From positions 1-20,093 of the forward strand of contig JBIKVN010000027.1 of the NCBI GenBank assembly GCA_044356865.1: a DNA stretch of 20,093 bases, given 5' to 3'. The stretch is from JBEIUL01 sp044356865 (GTDB taxonomy: Bacteria; Planctomycetota; Phycisphaerae; Phycisphaerales; SM1A02). Made by a program: the position numbers and the translations under genes. A model generated the notes under the pieces. That model searched no databases. It had not been told where the DNA came from and saw only the letters and a program-made list of their open reading frames with translations. Positions 9,410 to 17,086 of the stretch are shown piece after piece; position 1 is the first letter of the stretch, and every line of letters begins with the position of its first letter.

Positions 9410-12400
9410 ACGACCACGTTCCGAACACCGGACCCACAAGCGGGTCATCGACCTGCTGACCCAGTCGATCGCGGCTGGAGGCCTTGGCTACCGATACCTC
9501 GGCGACTGGCGCGATCGTGCCAACAACCGCCCTGTGGAGGCGGACGTGCTGCGCGACAGCCTCAAGGCGCGCGGGTACTCCGATGCACAGATCTCTGCGG
9601 CCATGCAGCGGCTCGAGACCGCTGCGGATTCCACCGGCATCACGCTGTACCAAGCCAACCTTCGCACCTATCAGCTCCTTCGCTACGGGGTGCAGGTCCA
9701 GACGTCGCCCAGCGCAGCCCACGAGACGGTGCACCTGATCGACTGGGAACAACCGGAGCGGAACGACTTCGCCGTCGCCGAGGAGGTGACCCTTCGCGGG
9801 GGCCACGAGCGGCGACCAGACATCGTCGTCTACGTGAATGGGATCGCGGTGGCCGTGCTTGAGCTCAAGCGCGGCTCGGTCGACCTGGCCGACGGGATCC
9901 GCCAACTCATCACGAACCAAGAGGAGATCTTCAACAAGGGGTTCTTCTCGACCGTGCAGCTTGTCCTCGCGGGCAACGACAGCCAGGGGCTTCGGTACGG
10001 AACGGTCACGACGCGGGAGGAGTTCTTCGTCGAGTGGAAGTCGTCCGCGGCAGATGTCGCCACGGTGGGTGCGCGGCTGGACAACCCCCTTCGTGACCTG
10101 CTCGACAAGGAGCGCTTCCTCGACCTCGTCCGGAACTGCGTGATCTTCGACAACGGCATCAAGAAGGTGCCTCGGCAGCATCAGTATCACGGGGTCAAGG
10201 CCGCGCAGGCACGACTTGCCAAGCGAGAGGGCGGCGTGATCTGGCACACGCAGGGCAGCGGCAAGAGCATCCTCATGGTGCTGCTCGCGAAGTGGATCCT
10301 CGAGCACGACGCCGAGGCGCGGATCCTCGTCGTGACCGACCGCGACGAGCTCGACAAGCAGATCGTCGGCGTGATGCGGAACGCTGGTGTCGTGGGACAA
10401 GAGGCGCCATCGCCGCGCATCACCACGCGGGCCGAGCTCGTCGCGAAGCTGGCGGCTCCCGCGCCACGCCTGCTCTGCGCGCTGCTGCACAAGTTCGATG
10501 CCGCCGACCTCTCGGGGCCGTGCCCTCCGGTTTCAGGCCGCTTCTACGTGTTCGTGGACGAGTGCCACCGGACCCAGGGCGGCGACATGAACCGGCAGAT
10601 GAAGCGGTGGCTCTCGAGCGCGATCTTCATCGGCTTCACCGGCACGCCTCTCCTCCGCAAGGACAAGGTGATGACCCGGGACGTCTTCGGAACCTACATC
10701 CACACGTACAAGTTTCACCAGGCGGTGGCCGACAAGGTCGTGCTCGACCTGAAGTACGAGGCGAGGCACGTTCCCCAGCGGCTTTCGTCTCGTGCACAGA
10801 TCGACGCATGGTTTGAGCAGAAGACGCGGAACCTCAACAACTTCCAGAAGGCCGTGCTGCGCAGGCGGTGGGCCACCATGGAAGAACTGATGAGCGCGGG
10901 CGAGCGCAAGCAGCGCATCATCGCCAGCATCATCGAGGACTTTGCACTCCGGCCACGGCTGAACAGTGACCGGGGGACCGCGATCCTGGTGGCGGCCTCG
11001 ATCTACGAAGCCTGCCACTACTACCGGCTCTTCCGGAGCACGCCCTTCGGGGCGCACTGCGCCATCGTCACCTCGTACCAACCGAATGCGACGGAGATCA
11101 GCACCGAACCCCCACACAGCGACGAGCGATACAAGTTCGACACGTACACGCAACATGTGCTCGCCGCCGGCCAGCGAACAAGGGTGTATGAGGATGAGGC
11201 GAGGCGTCGGCTCATCGAGGAACCCGCCAACATGAAGCTGCTGATCGTGGTCAGCAAGCTCCTGACGGGCTTCGACGCCCCGAGCTGCACCTACATCTAC
11301 CTGGACAACGAGCTGCGCGACCACAACCTCTTCCAGGCCATCTGCCGCACGAACCGTCTCGATGGCGAGGACAAGGACTACGGGCACATCGTCGACTTCA
11401 AGGAGCTGTTCGGCGACGTCCAGGAAGCGATCGCCGTCTACAGCTCCGACGAGCTCGATCTCGACGACGGCGGCGATGCCGAGAACAACGTGCACCTCAA
11501 GGATTGGCTCAAGGAAGGAAAGGAACGGCTCGGCGATGCGCGCGAGGCGCTCCGCCACCTGTGCGAGCCGGTGGAGGCTCCGCGGGAGGTCGAGCAGTTC
11601 CTTCGGTACTTCTGCGGCGATTCGAAGAATCCGGAGGCCCTTGCCGCAACCGAGGACCTGCGAGTGGCCTTCTACAAGGAAGTCGCGACGTTCGTCCGGG
11701 CGTTTGCCGAGATCTCGTCGGACATGGACGCCGCCGGCTACAGCCAGGTCGACGCCGAGGCGATTCGGCGCGAGGTCGCCTACTACAGCGACGTCAGGGC
11801 TTCGATCAAGCAGTGTGCCTGCGAAGAACTCGACACGAAGCCCTTCGAGGCGGACATGCGGCATCTCATCAACACGTATGTCCAGGCGGATCCGGCCCAG
11901 GGCCTGGCCAGTCTCGCCGACCTGTCGTTGACCGACCTGATCATCAAGACGGGCATCCACGACGCAATCGCGCGAAAGCTCAATGAGAAGGGAAGGCTGT
12001 CGAAGGATGCCATTGCCGAGACGATCGTCAACAACGTCCGGAAGACGATCATTCGAGAGCGCCTGACCGATCCGCGCTTCTACGAGCAGATGTCCAAGCT
12101 CCTCGACGACCTGATCAAGCAGCGCCGGTCGGACACGGCCGAGTACGAGGACTTCCTCAAGAAGGCGGAGGAGCTCGTCCGGCGGCTGGCCGCGCAAGAT
12201 CCGGTGCAGGGTGCACCGGCGGTCCTTCATGGCAGGCGGGAGGCGACCGTCCTCTTCAACAACCTCGCCTCTCTTCCTGCGACGTCCTTCGTGTGTCCCC
12301 AGGACCCCGAGGCACGCGCGGTACTCGCAAACCAGATCGACGTGACCCTCCGCGAGCGAGCTCCGGCGGGCTGGAGAGGCGATCAGGCGCGTGAGGCGCA

Positions 12401-12491
12401 GGTGCTGAACGCGATCTTTCCGCTTCTCTCCAGCGACCGCGAGGCAACGCGGGCGCTGTTTGAGATCATCAAGCACCAGGCGGGCTACTGA
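9402..12491 (+). CDS. hsdR: Type I restriction-modification, endonuclease/translocase subunit HsdR
   Basis: Motor and nuclease subunit that translocates DNA with ATP and cuts unmodified DNA away from the recognition site. The protein has 1029 residues, a normal length. The N-terminal nuclease shows a PD-(D/E)xK core: RRPD (137-140) and LELKRG (153-158). The superfamily 2 helicase motor follows, with HTQGSGKS (Walker A, 282-289), VDECH (DEAD-like motif II, 385-389) and GFTGTPL (motif III, just past residue 400). A second RecA lobe includes KLLTGFDAP and ICRTNRLDGEDKDYGHIVDF. The C-terminal helical part should bind the HsdM/HsdS core. The ATG at 9402 overlaps hsdS by 8 nt (ATGCCTGA), and the next gene starts 2 nt after the stop. 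No frameshift or missing motif is evident, so restriction activity is likely. Confidence 0.96.
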   Translation: MPERPRSEHRTHKRVIDLLTQSIAAGGLGYRYLGDWRDRANNRPVEADVLRDSLKARGYSDAQISAAMQRLETAADSTGITLYQANLRTYQLLRYGVQVQTSPSAAHETVHLIDWEQPERNDFAVAEEVTLRGGHERRPDIVVYVNGIAVAVLELKRGSVDLADGIRQLITNQEEIFNKGFFSTVQLVLAGNDSQGLRYGTVTTREEFFVEWKSSAADVATVGARLDNPLRDLLDKERFLDLVRNCVIFDNGIKKVPRQHQYHGVKAAQARLAKREGGVIWHTQGSGKSILMVLLAKWILEHDAEARILVVTDRDELDKQIVGVMRNAGVVGQEAPSPRITTRAELVAKLAAPAPRLLCALLHKFDAADLSGPCPPVSGRFYVFVDECHRTQGGDMNRQMKRWLSSAIFIGFTGTPLLRKDKVMTRDVFGTYIHTYKFHQAVADKVVLDLKYEARHVPQRLSSRAQIDAWFEQKTRNLNNFQKAVLRRRWATMEELMSAGERKQRIIASIIEDFALRPRLNSDRGTAILVAASIYEACHYYRLFRSTPFGAHCAIVTSYQPNATEISTEPPHSDERYKFDTYTQHVLAAGQRTRVYEDEARRRLIEEPANMKLLIVVSKLLTGFDAPSCTYIYLDNELRDHNLFQAICRTNRLDGEDKDYGHIVDFKELFGDVQEAIAVYSSDELDLDDGGDAENNVHLKDWLKEGKERLGDAREALRHLCEPVEAPREVEQFLRYFCGDSKNPEALAATEDLRVAFYKEVATFVRAFAEISSDMDAAGYSQVDAEAIRREVAYYSDVRASIKQCACEELDTKPFEADMRHLINTYVQADPAQGLASLADLSLTDLIIKTGIHDAIARKLNEKGRLSKDAIAETIVNNVRKTIIRERLTDPRFYEQMSKLLDDLIKQRRSDTAEYEDFLKKAEELVRRLAAQDPVQGAPAVLHGRREATVLFNNLASLPATSFVCPQDPEARAVLANQIDVTLRERAPAGWRGDQAREAQVLNAIFPLLSSDREATRALFEIIKHQAGY

Positions 12492-12493
12492 CG

Positions 12494-13207
12494 GTGGAAC
12501 AGATCGTTCTTGGCGACATCTCGATCGGCCTGAACCGCAAGCGGGTCAAGCATGTGCACCTGTCGGTGCACCCCCCGGATGGGCGCGTGACGATGGTCGT
12601 CCCGATGGCCACTCGGCTTGCGGCAGCCCGCGCGTATGCGATCTCGAAGCTGCGGTGGATCAAGGGGCAGCGGCTGCAGCTGCGCGCTCAGCCGCGAGAG
12701 ACGGCCCGCGAGTTCGTGACTCGCGAAAGTCATTTCCTCTGGGGGCGACGGTACCTGCTCTCCGTACGCGAGGCCGAGGAACGCCCCTCCGTGGTCGCGA
12801 AGAATCGGAGGATCGTCCTGACGGTGCGTCCAGGCGCATCCAAGGCGAAGCGTGCCGAGGTCATGCATGAGTGGCACAAGCAGCTGCTTCACGAGGCAGT
12901 CGGTCCCCTCCTCGCCAAGTGGCAGGCCACGCTTGGCGTGAAGGCATCCGCCTATTTCCTGCAGCGGATGAAGACCAAGTGGGGAGCATGCAATCACCGT
13001 GACCGGAACATCCGCCTGAACACGGAGCTTGTGAAGAAGCCGAAGGACCTTCTTGAGTACGTGATCGCGCACGAGCTGATGCACCTGATCGAGCCGAAGC
13101 ACAGCGACCGGTTCATGGCGTTGATGGATCGGCACTATCCGCACTGGCGGGAGGCGAGGTCCGAACTCAACGCGCTGCCATTGAGCGCCGAAGCTTGGAA
13201 CGAGTAG
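12494..13207 (+). CDS. YgjP/DUF45-type zinc metallopeptidase (M48-like)
   Basis: Predicted zinc-dependent peptidase of the YgjP (DUF45, WLM/SprT-like) family, 237 residues, cytoplasmic, with no signal peptide. The zinc site is HELMH (193-197) with a probable third ligand His203 in EPKHSDRF. Just before it are family hallmarks: MKTKWGACNHRDRNIRLN (159-176) and LLEYVIAHE. The start is a GTG at 12494, 2 nt after the hsdR stop, so expression probably depends on hsdR translation. Genes of this family are often seen beside type I restriction operons, and this placement suggests a linked role such as trimming or turnover of restriction subunits. That role is not established, and I infer it only from position. 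No alternative family fits better. Confidence 0.88.
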   Translation: MEQIVLGDISIGLNRKRVKHVHLSVHPPDGRVTMVVPMATRLAAARAYAISKLRWIKGQRLQLRAQPRETAREFVTRESHFLWGRRYLLSVREAEERPSVVAKNRRIVLTVRPGASKAKRAEVMHEWHKQLLHEAVGPLLAKWQATLGVKASAYFLQRMKTKWGACNHRDRNIRLNTELVKKPKDLLEYVIAHELMHLIEPKHSDRFMALMDRHYPHWREARSELNALPLSAEAWNE

Positions 13208-13241
13208 CGGCGGTCCTTTCCCGGCCGATTCCGGTTCCGTA

Positions 13242-13255
13242 CCCGATCCTTCGGG
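13242..13255 (+). terminator. Hairpin after the restriction operon
   Basis: CCCGA-TCCT-TCGGG forms a 5-bp stem, 34 nt after the stop of the peptidase gene, followed by GGGGCTTTCTC. The short stem and weak T-run make it a possible rather than a firm intrinsic terminator. Confidence 0.35.
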
Positions 13256-13768
13256 GGGGCTTTCTCACGGGGTACATCCCGACCACATGGGTCAACCCCG
13301 CGCGCAGGCTCATGGGCGACAGTTCCAACGGGCTGCGGAGACCTTGGGCGTATGCCTTCGAGGGAAACCCGCGGCGCGTCGGAACGAACCTGACCCCCTG
13401 AAACTTGGATGCAGCCGGTCCGCCAGAGCACCGGGATCTCGGAGGTGGCCGGACGCGCGGGATCGCACGGCAGACGGTCCGCACGTCGGTTGCCCGACGT
13501 ACCCGCGACGGTCTGACGGGTTCGCCGACCGGTGCCGGTCAAGGCACTCCCAGGATCAGAATCCGCCGGCGGGCGCGATCCAGCCGGGTTTTCGGCTTCG
13601 CGGGTGCGCGGGGTGTCGTCGCACTTCCAGGAAGGAGGAGTGTTCGAGGGGAACGGATCGCGTCGGCGTGATCCTTGCCACCAGTCGCCGATGTGCCCGG
13701 TCCGAAGGGTCACCTTCGTGACCGGACATACCCCATCCACTCACCCCCGCACGACCACCACCCGACAC
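13256..13768. other. Gene-free region downstream of the restriction operon, with inverted repeats
   Basis: Over 500 nt between convergent gene sets with no gene I can support. Visible structure: ACGTCGG (13483-13489) and CCGACGT (13494-13500) form a perfect 7-bp stem around TTGC, framed by CAGAC (13471-13475) and GTCTG (13511-13515); GACCGG/CCGGTC (13527-13540); and a hairpin at 13708-13723 listed separately. A 68-codon open frame at 13195-13401 and an overlapping minus-strand frame exist, but neither has a recognisable domain. The region could hold decayed element sequence or a structured RNA. Confidence 0.4.
13708..13723 (-). terminator. Hairpin downstream of the minus-strand gene cluster
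   Basis: A perfect 6-bp inverted repeat GGTCAC-CTTC-GTGACC lies 45 nt beyond the stop of the last minus-strand gene (13769). No T-run follows on the minus strand, so if it ends transcription it does so weakly or together with Rho. Confidence 0.3.
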
Positions 13769-14101
13769 TCAACCCGGATATCGGATCCACACGAAGAAAT
13801 CGCCCGCGGGACACGGCGGCAGCGGCGTGGCGAGGGTCTCGACAGTGCCGTCGTCGAAGACCCGGAAGATGCCCTGTCCGGCCCAACCGAGGACGTTCTC
13901 GCGGCAGGGAATCCGGGCGAGGTCGACCAGCTCGAGGTCGTTCGGGCGACCGATGAAGTTCCGCTTCCGCTCGGCGTCGACGAACATCCCGACGCAGCGG
14001 CGCGGGGCCTCGCCGCGCGGCGAGGCGGCGGCCAGGGCCAGCGTGAGGGCGACGCCCGCCGCGAAAGCCGCGGGCAGGGCGAACCGGTGCGGAAGCCTCA
14101 T
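13769..14101 (-). CDS. Small exported protein of unknown function
   Basis: A 110-residue product that I do not recognise. The ATG at 14101 overlaps the stop of the upstream gene in an ATGA arrangement, the best support for this start over the longer frame opening at 14221. Residues 1-27 (MRLPHRFALPAAFAAGVALT and following Ala/Leu) form a signal peptide or membrane anchor, so the rest is probably periplasmic. The mature part has three cysteines (in RRCVG, IPCREN and PPCPAG) and a strand-rich GIFRVFDDGTVETLA segment. It is the last gene of the minus-strand run and its coupling to the Skp-like gene suggests they work in the same compartment. Confidence 0.65.
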   Translation of the reverse strand: MRLPHRFALPAAFAAGVALTLALAAASPRGEAPRRCVGMFVDAERKRNFIGRPNDLELVDLARIPCRENVLGWAGQGIFRVFDDGTVETLATPLPPCPAGDFFVWIRYPG

Positions 14102-14856
14102 TCGGCGTCCTCCTCCGCATCGGGGGCGAGCGACCATTCCCACGGCGGCGGCTCGGCGTACGACTCGAAGTCGCGCATGAAGTCGATCGCGGCACGGCGG
14201 AACGCCGAGTCCTCGACCCACGCGTCGTCGGAAAGGCCGACGACCTCGGCAAGCTCATCGGTCAGGTCGGGACAGTCGCGGCACCAGACCACCGCCTGCG
14301 TCTCGCCGAAGTCCGGATCGTCGGCGCCGTCGATGCCCCAGGTGGCCCCGCCGCCCTCGCGGGGCAGCTGGAAGATCGCCTCGTAACCGCCGCGACGGGC
14401 GAAATCCTCGAGCAGCGTCTTGAGCCGCGCCCGCAGCGGCTTGGCCTCCTCGTCGGCGAACTTCAGGCTTTCCTCGATCAGGGCCGTGCGGGCCTTGTTC
14501 CAGCGGGCGATCGTCTCCTCGGTGCGGTCCTCGAGCTGCGGCGGGATCTCGTCGTGCTCGGGCAGCTTCTCCCACTCGTCGGCGATCGAATCCATCTCCT
14601 GCCGGCACGAGTCGATCGTGGCCCGGTGGCGATCGAGGATCTCCCGCTGCCGCTCGAGCTGGGCCTCGCGGAACGGGGCGTGGCCCACGATCGAGCGGAG
14701 ATCGACGCGGGCGAAGCGCGGCTTCGGGGCGCCCGCCTCCGCTTCGGCGGCGGGCTGCGCCGCCGGCGGATCGACGCCGGCCCGGGCGATGGCGTAGGTG
14801 AGCGGGATCGCGGCGATCGCGGCGGCGACAAGCGGCAGGCGGAACGGGGATGGCAT
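14098..14856 (-). CDS. Skp/OmpH-like periplasmic protein
   Basis: A 252-residue protein resembling the Skp/OmpH chaperone family, which holds unfolded envelope proteins in the periplasm. Residues 1-27 are a signal peptide or anchor, followed by an Ala/Pro-rich stretch. The family-like opening is RFARVDLRSIVGHAPF (47-62), then a long charged helical region (about 62-150) that would form the coiled-coil tentacle. The closing pieces resemble the family pattern: GGYEAIFQL (156-164) for GYDLVLD and VVWCRDCPDLTDEL for VLYADxxLDLTDEV. At 252 residues it is longer than E. coli Skp (about 160) because of a loop after 164 and a C-terminal tail of about 50 residues. GAGGAGT lies about 6 nt upstream of the ATG at 14856. 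It sits 57 nt after the repeat-protein gene and overlaps the next gene by 4 nt. The family call rests on pattern, not a search. Confidence 0.6.
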   Translation of the reverse strand: MPSPFRLPLVAAAIAAIPLTYAIARAGVDPPAAQPAAEAEAGAPKPRFARVDLRSIVGHAPFREAQLERQREILDRHRATIDSCRQEMDSIADEWEKLPEHDEIPPQLEDRTEETIARWNKARTALIEESLKFADEEAKPLRARLKTLLEDFARRGGYEAIFQLPREGGGATWGIDGADDPDFGETQAVVWCRDCPDLTDELAEVVGLSDDAWVEDSAFRRAAIDFMRDFESYAEPPPWEWSLAPDAEEDAE

Positions 14857-14913
14857 CGGGACTCCTCGGTACGGCTCGGAGCCGGCCCGCGGCTTTGTCG
14901 GCCAGCCCGCGAG

Positions 14914-15405
14914 TCAGACGCGATTTTCCAGCAGCCAGACCACCGCGAGGAGCTCGGCGTCGTCGAGCGATCCGCCGTTCCAGTTGAGGACGGCCTTCGA
15001 CCCGCCGGCGCCCTCGAAGAGCGTCGAGCCGCGGACGTTGAAGGCGACCGACCCGCCGCCCGCGCCGCGGTAGATCGTGACGCCGCTGCGGCTGAACAGG
15101 ACCTTCGCACTGCCGGCGCCCTCGTAGAGCTTCCCGCCCGACACGTTCCCGACCTGCCGCGACGAGCCGGCGCCGTCGTACAGCCGGCCGCCCGAGAGGT
15201 TGGCCAGCGCCGACCCCCCGCCCGCGCCGCGGCAGAACTTCCCGCCCGAGAGGTTGAACAGCGCCGTCGACGTGCCGGCGCCCTCGAAGAAGGTGGTGGC
15301 CATGAGGAGGTTCCCGGAGCGGGCGAGGGCGTGCGGCCGGGCGGCGATGGCCGGAAGCCCGGCCAGCCCGCAGGCGATCATCGCGACGAGGATCCCGCTT
15401 CGCAT
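14914..15405 (-). CDS. Secreted protein of six 18-residue GAG repeats
   Basis: I do not recognise this 163-residue protein. Residues 1-22 (MRSGILVAMIACGLAGLPAIAA) look like a signal peptide. Residues 38-145 are six back-to-back 18-residue repeats of the pattern [TKR]-[LFI]-[YFC]-[ERD]-G-A-G-x-S-x-A-x-x-N-x-S-G-G. They are followed by an 18-residue hydrophobic tail (SLDDAELLAVVWLLENRV) that lacks the glycines. The strict period with alternating small and aliphatic residues suggests a short beta-solenoid or a surface or adhesive fibre segment. The ATG at 15405 has only a weak ribosome binding site. The gene lies 50 nt downstream of queC and 57 nt upstream of the Skp-like gene on the same strand, so it may share their transcript. 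Confidence 0.7.
   Translation of the reverse strand: MRSGILVAMIACGLAGLPAIAARPHALARSGNLLMATTFFEGAGTSTALFNLSGGKFCRGAGGGSALANLSGGRLYDGAGSSRQVGNVSGGKLYEGAGSAKVLFSRSGVTIYRGAGGGSVAFNVRGSTLFEGAGGSKAVLNWNGGSLDDAELLAVVWLLENRV
14971..15294 (-). repeat. Six tandem 54-bp units encoding 18-residue repeats
   Basis: Units start at residues 38, 56, 74, 92, 110 and 128 of the secreted protein, for example KLYEGAGSAKVLFSRSGV and TLFEGAGGSKAVLNWNGG. The GAG core is present in all six. The DNA of the units is clearly diverged, so this is an old, protein-selected repeat and not a recent slippage product. Confidence 0.88.
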
Positions 15406-15455
15406 TGCCGCAGCCTAGGGAATTCGCATCCCCGGCTCAAGGCCCGAGGGCGACC

Positions 15456-16160
15456 TCACACGAGCGCGGGATCCGGCCGTCCCGCCTGCCGAAATCCCTC
15501 GGCCCGCAGCAGGCACGCGTCGCAATGCCCGCACGGCCGGGCCCGGCCCGCCTCGACCCGCGGGTCGTAGCAGGTGAACGTGAGCCCGAAATCGACCCCG
15601 AGCTCGGCGCCGCGACGCACGATGTCGGCCTTGCCGAGCCGCAGGAGCGGCGTGTGGACCGTGAACCGCCGCCCCTCGACGCCCTCGCGGGTCGCGAGGT
15701 TCGCCAGCCGCTCGAACGCCGCGACGAACTCGGGCCGGCAGTCGGGATAGCCCGAGTAGTCGATCGCGTTCACCCCGATGAAGAGGTCGTGCGCCCCGAG
15801 CGTCTCGGCCCACGCGAGGGCGAACGAGAGGAAGATCGTGTTGCGGGCGGGGACGTAGGTGACGGGAATCCCCGCCGCGTCCCCTGGCCCGATCCGGTCC
15901 TTCGGCACCGCGATGTCGGCGGTGAGGGCCGAGCCGCCGAAGGCCCGGAGGTCGATCTCCAGCGTGACGTGCCGCCGCGCCCCGAGGCTCCTCGCGACCC
16001 TCGCCGCCGCCTCGAGCTCGACCCGATGCCGCTGGCCGTAGTCGAAGCTCAACGCGTTCGCCTCGAAACCCGCGGCGACCGCCTCGGCCAGGGTCACCGC
16101 GGAATCCATGCCGCCCGAGACGAGCACCACCGCCCTCGGCCTCGGGGCGTCGCGGCTCAC
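15456..16160 (-). CDS. queC: 7-cyano-7-deazaguanine synthase
   Basis: QueC makes preQ0 from 7-carboxy-7-deazaguanine, ammonia and ATP in the queuosine/7-deazaguanine pathway. The 234-residue product has the ATP-pyrophosphatase P-loop SGGMDS (15-20), FDYGQRHRVELEAA (39-52), YVPARNTIFLSFALAWAE, GVNAIDYSGYPDCRPEF, and a C-terminal zinc site of four cysteines: Cys197 and the C-x2-C-x2-C at 210, 213 and 216. Length matches E. coli QueC (231). The start is a GTG at 16160, overlapping the moxR stop in a GTGA arrangement, the reason for preferring it to the long open frame running back to 17954. The other early genes (queD, queE, folE) are not in the window. The product could feed tRNA queuosine or DNA 7-deazaguanine modification; no DNA-modifying dpd genes are seen here. 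Confidence 0.95.
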   Translation of the reverse strand: MSRDAPRPRAVVLVSGGMDSAVTLAEAVAAGFEANALSFDYGQRHRVELEAAARVARSLGARRHVTLEIDLRAFGGSALTADIAVPKDRIGPGDAAGIPVTYVPARNTIFLSFALAWAETLGAHDLFIGVNAIDYSGYPDCRPEFVAAFERLANLATREGVEGRRFTVHTPLLRLGKADIVRRGAELGVDFGLTFTCYDPRVEAGRARPCGHCDACLLRAEGFRQAGRPDPALV

Positions 16161-17086
16161 GCCGGGCTCGGGACCGTCTCGAGGACCCGCTGCATGATGC
16201 GACGGGTGGTCTGCGTGTCGCCGGAGTGCATCGCCGAGCGGGCGATGACGCGGTGGGCGCAGACCGGGAGCACGTTCTGCACGATGTCCTCGGGAACGCA
16301 GTATTCGCGGCCGGCCAGGATGGCCGCGGCCCGGGCGGCCTGGGCGAGGGCGAGCGACCCGCGCGGGCTGAGCCCGACCTGCAGCTCCTCGTGCTCGCGG
16401 GTGGCGGCGGCGATGGCGATGACGTAGTTCGCCAGCGAGTCCTCGAGCCGCACGCGGTCGGTCGCCGCCTGGAGGGCAAGGACCTCCTCGGCGTCCATCA
16501 CCGGCTGCAGGTCCCTGAGGGCGGTCCGGGCCGGCTGCAGCGAGAGGATCCGCCGCTCGTCGTCGGGCGAGGGGTAGCCGAGATGGATCCGCATGAGGAA
16601 GCGATCGAGCTGGTTTTCGGGCAGGAAATAGGTCCCCTCGAACTCGTAGGGATTCTGCGTCGCGATCACCATGAACGGCTGCGGCAGGGCGAAGACCTGC
16701 CCTTCCGCCGAGACCGTCGCGTCGCTCATCGCCTCGAGCATCGCCGACTGGGTCCGCGGCGTGGTCCGGTTCACCTCGTCGGCGAGGACCACGTTCGCGA
16801 AGATCGGCCCGCGGCGGAACTCGAACTCGCCGGTCTCGCGGTGGTAGACGGTCACCCCGGTGATGTCCGACGGCAGGAGGTCGGGCGTGCACTGGATCCG
16901 GGCGAACGAGCCCCGCACGCTGCGGGCGATGGCGTTCGCGAGGACGGTCTTCCCGACGCCGGGAACGTCCTCGATCAGGGCGTGCCCGCGGGCGAGGAGG
17001 CAGAGGATCATCCGGTCGACCGCCTGGGCGTTGCCGAGGTAGACGGCGGTCACGTTGCGGCGGAGTCGGTCGAGGGCCTCGTGCAT
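16157..17086 (-). CDS. MoxR-family AAA+ ATPase
   Basis: A 309-residue AAA+ ATPase of the MoxR group, thought to act as a chaperone in maturing other proteins or complexes. Visible motifs: Walker A in EDVPGVGKT (39-47), Walker B VVLADEVNRT (99-108), sensor 1 in FMVIATQNPYEFEGT, the arginine-finger region LPENQLDRFLMRI, and a C-terminal lid with GLSPRGSLALAQAARA (sensor 2). I start it at the ATG at 17086, giving MHEALDRLRRNVTAVYLGN, a usual MoxR beginning; the longer frame from 17191 would run across the divergent promoter. MoxR genes normally precede DUF58 and VWA-domain genes; here the next gene is queC with a 4-nt overlap, and no DUF58/VWA partner is in view. The substrate is therefore unknown. 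Confidence 0.93.
   Translation of the reverse strand: MHEALDRLRRNVTAVYLGNAQAVDRMILCLLARGHALIEDVPGVGKTVLANAIARSVRGSFARIQCTPDLLPSDITGVTVYHRETGEFEFRRGPIFANVVLADEVNRTTPRTQSAMLEAMSDATVSAEGQVFALPQPFMVIATQNPYEFEGTYFLPENQLDRFLMRIHLGYPSPDDERRILSLQPARTALRDLQPVMDAEEVLALQAATDRVRLEDSLANYVIAIAAATREHEELQVGLSPRGSLALAQAARAAAILAGREYCVPEDIVQNVLPVCAHRVIARSAMHSGDTQTTRRIMQRVLETVPSPA

Noticed and set aside
10533..12476. 647-residue minus-strand frame opposite hsdR
   Set aside because: Shadow of hsdR; no domain recognisable.
13195..13401. 68-codon plus frame after the peptidase gene
   Set aside because: Overlaps the peptidase end, has no good ribosome binding site or domain, and an equally open frame lies on the opposite strand. 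Not supportable as a gene.
13532..15570. Plus-strand frames of 284 and 338 residues
   Set aside because: They lie opposite the Skp-like and repeat-protein genes and show only low-complexity composition; the minus-strand set has signal peptides, repeats and coupled starts.
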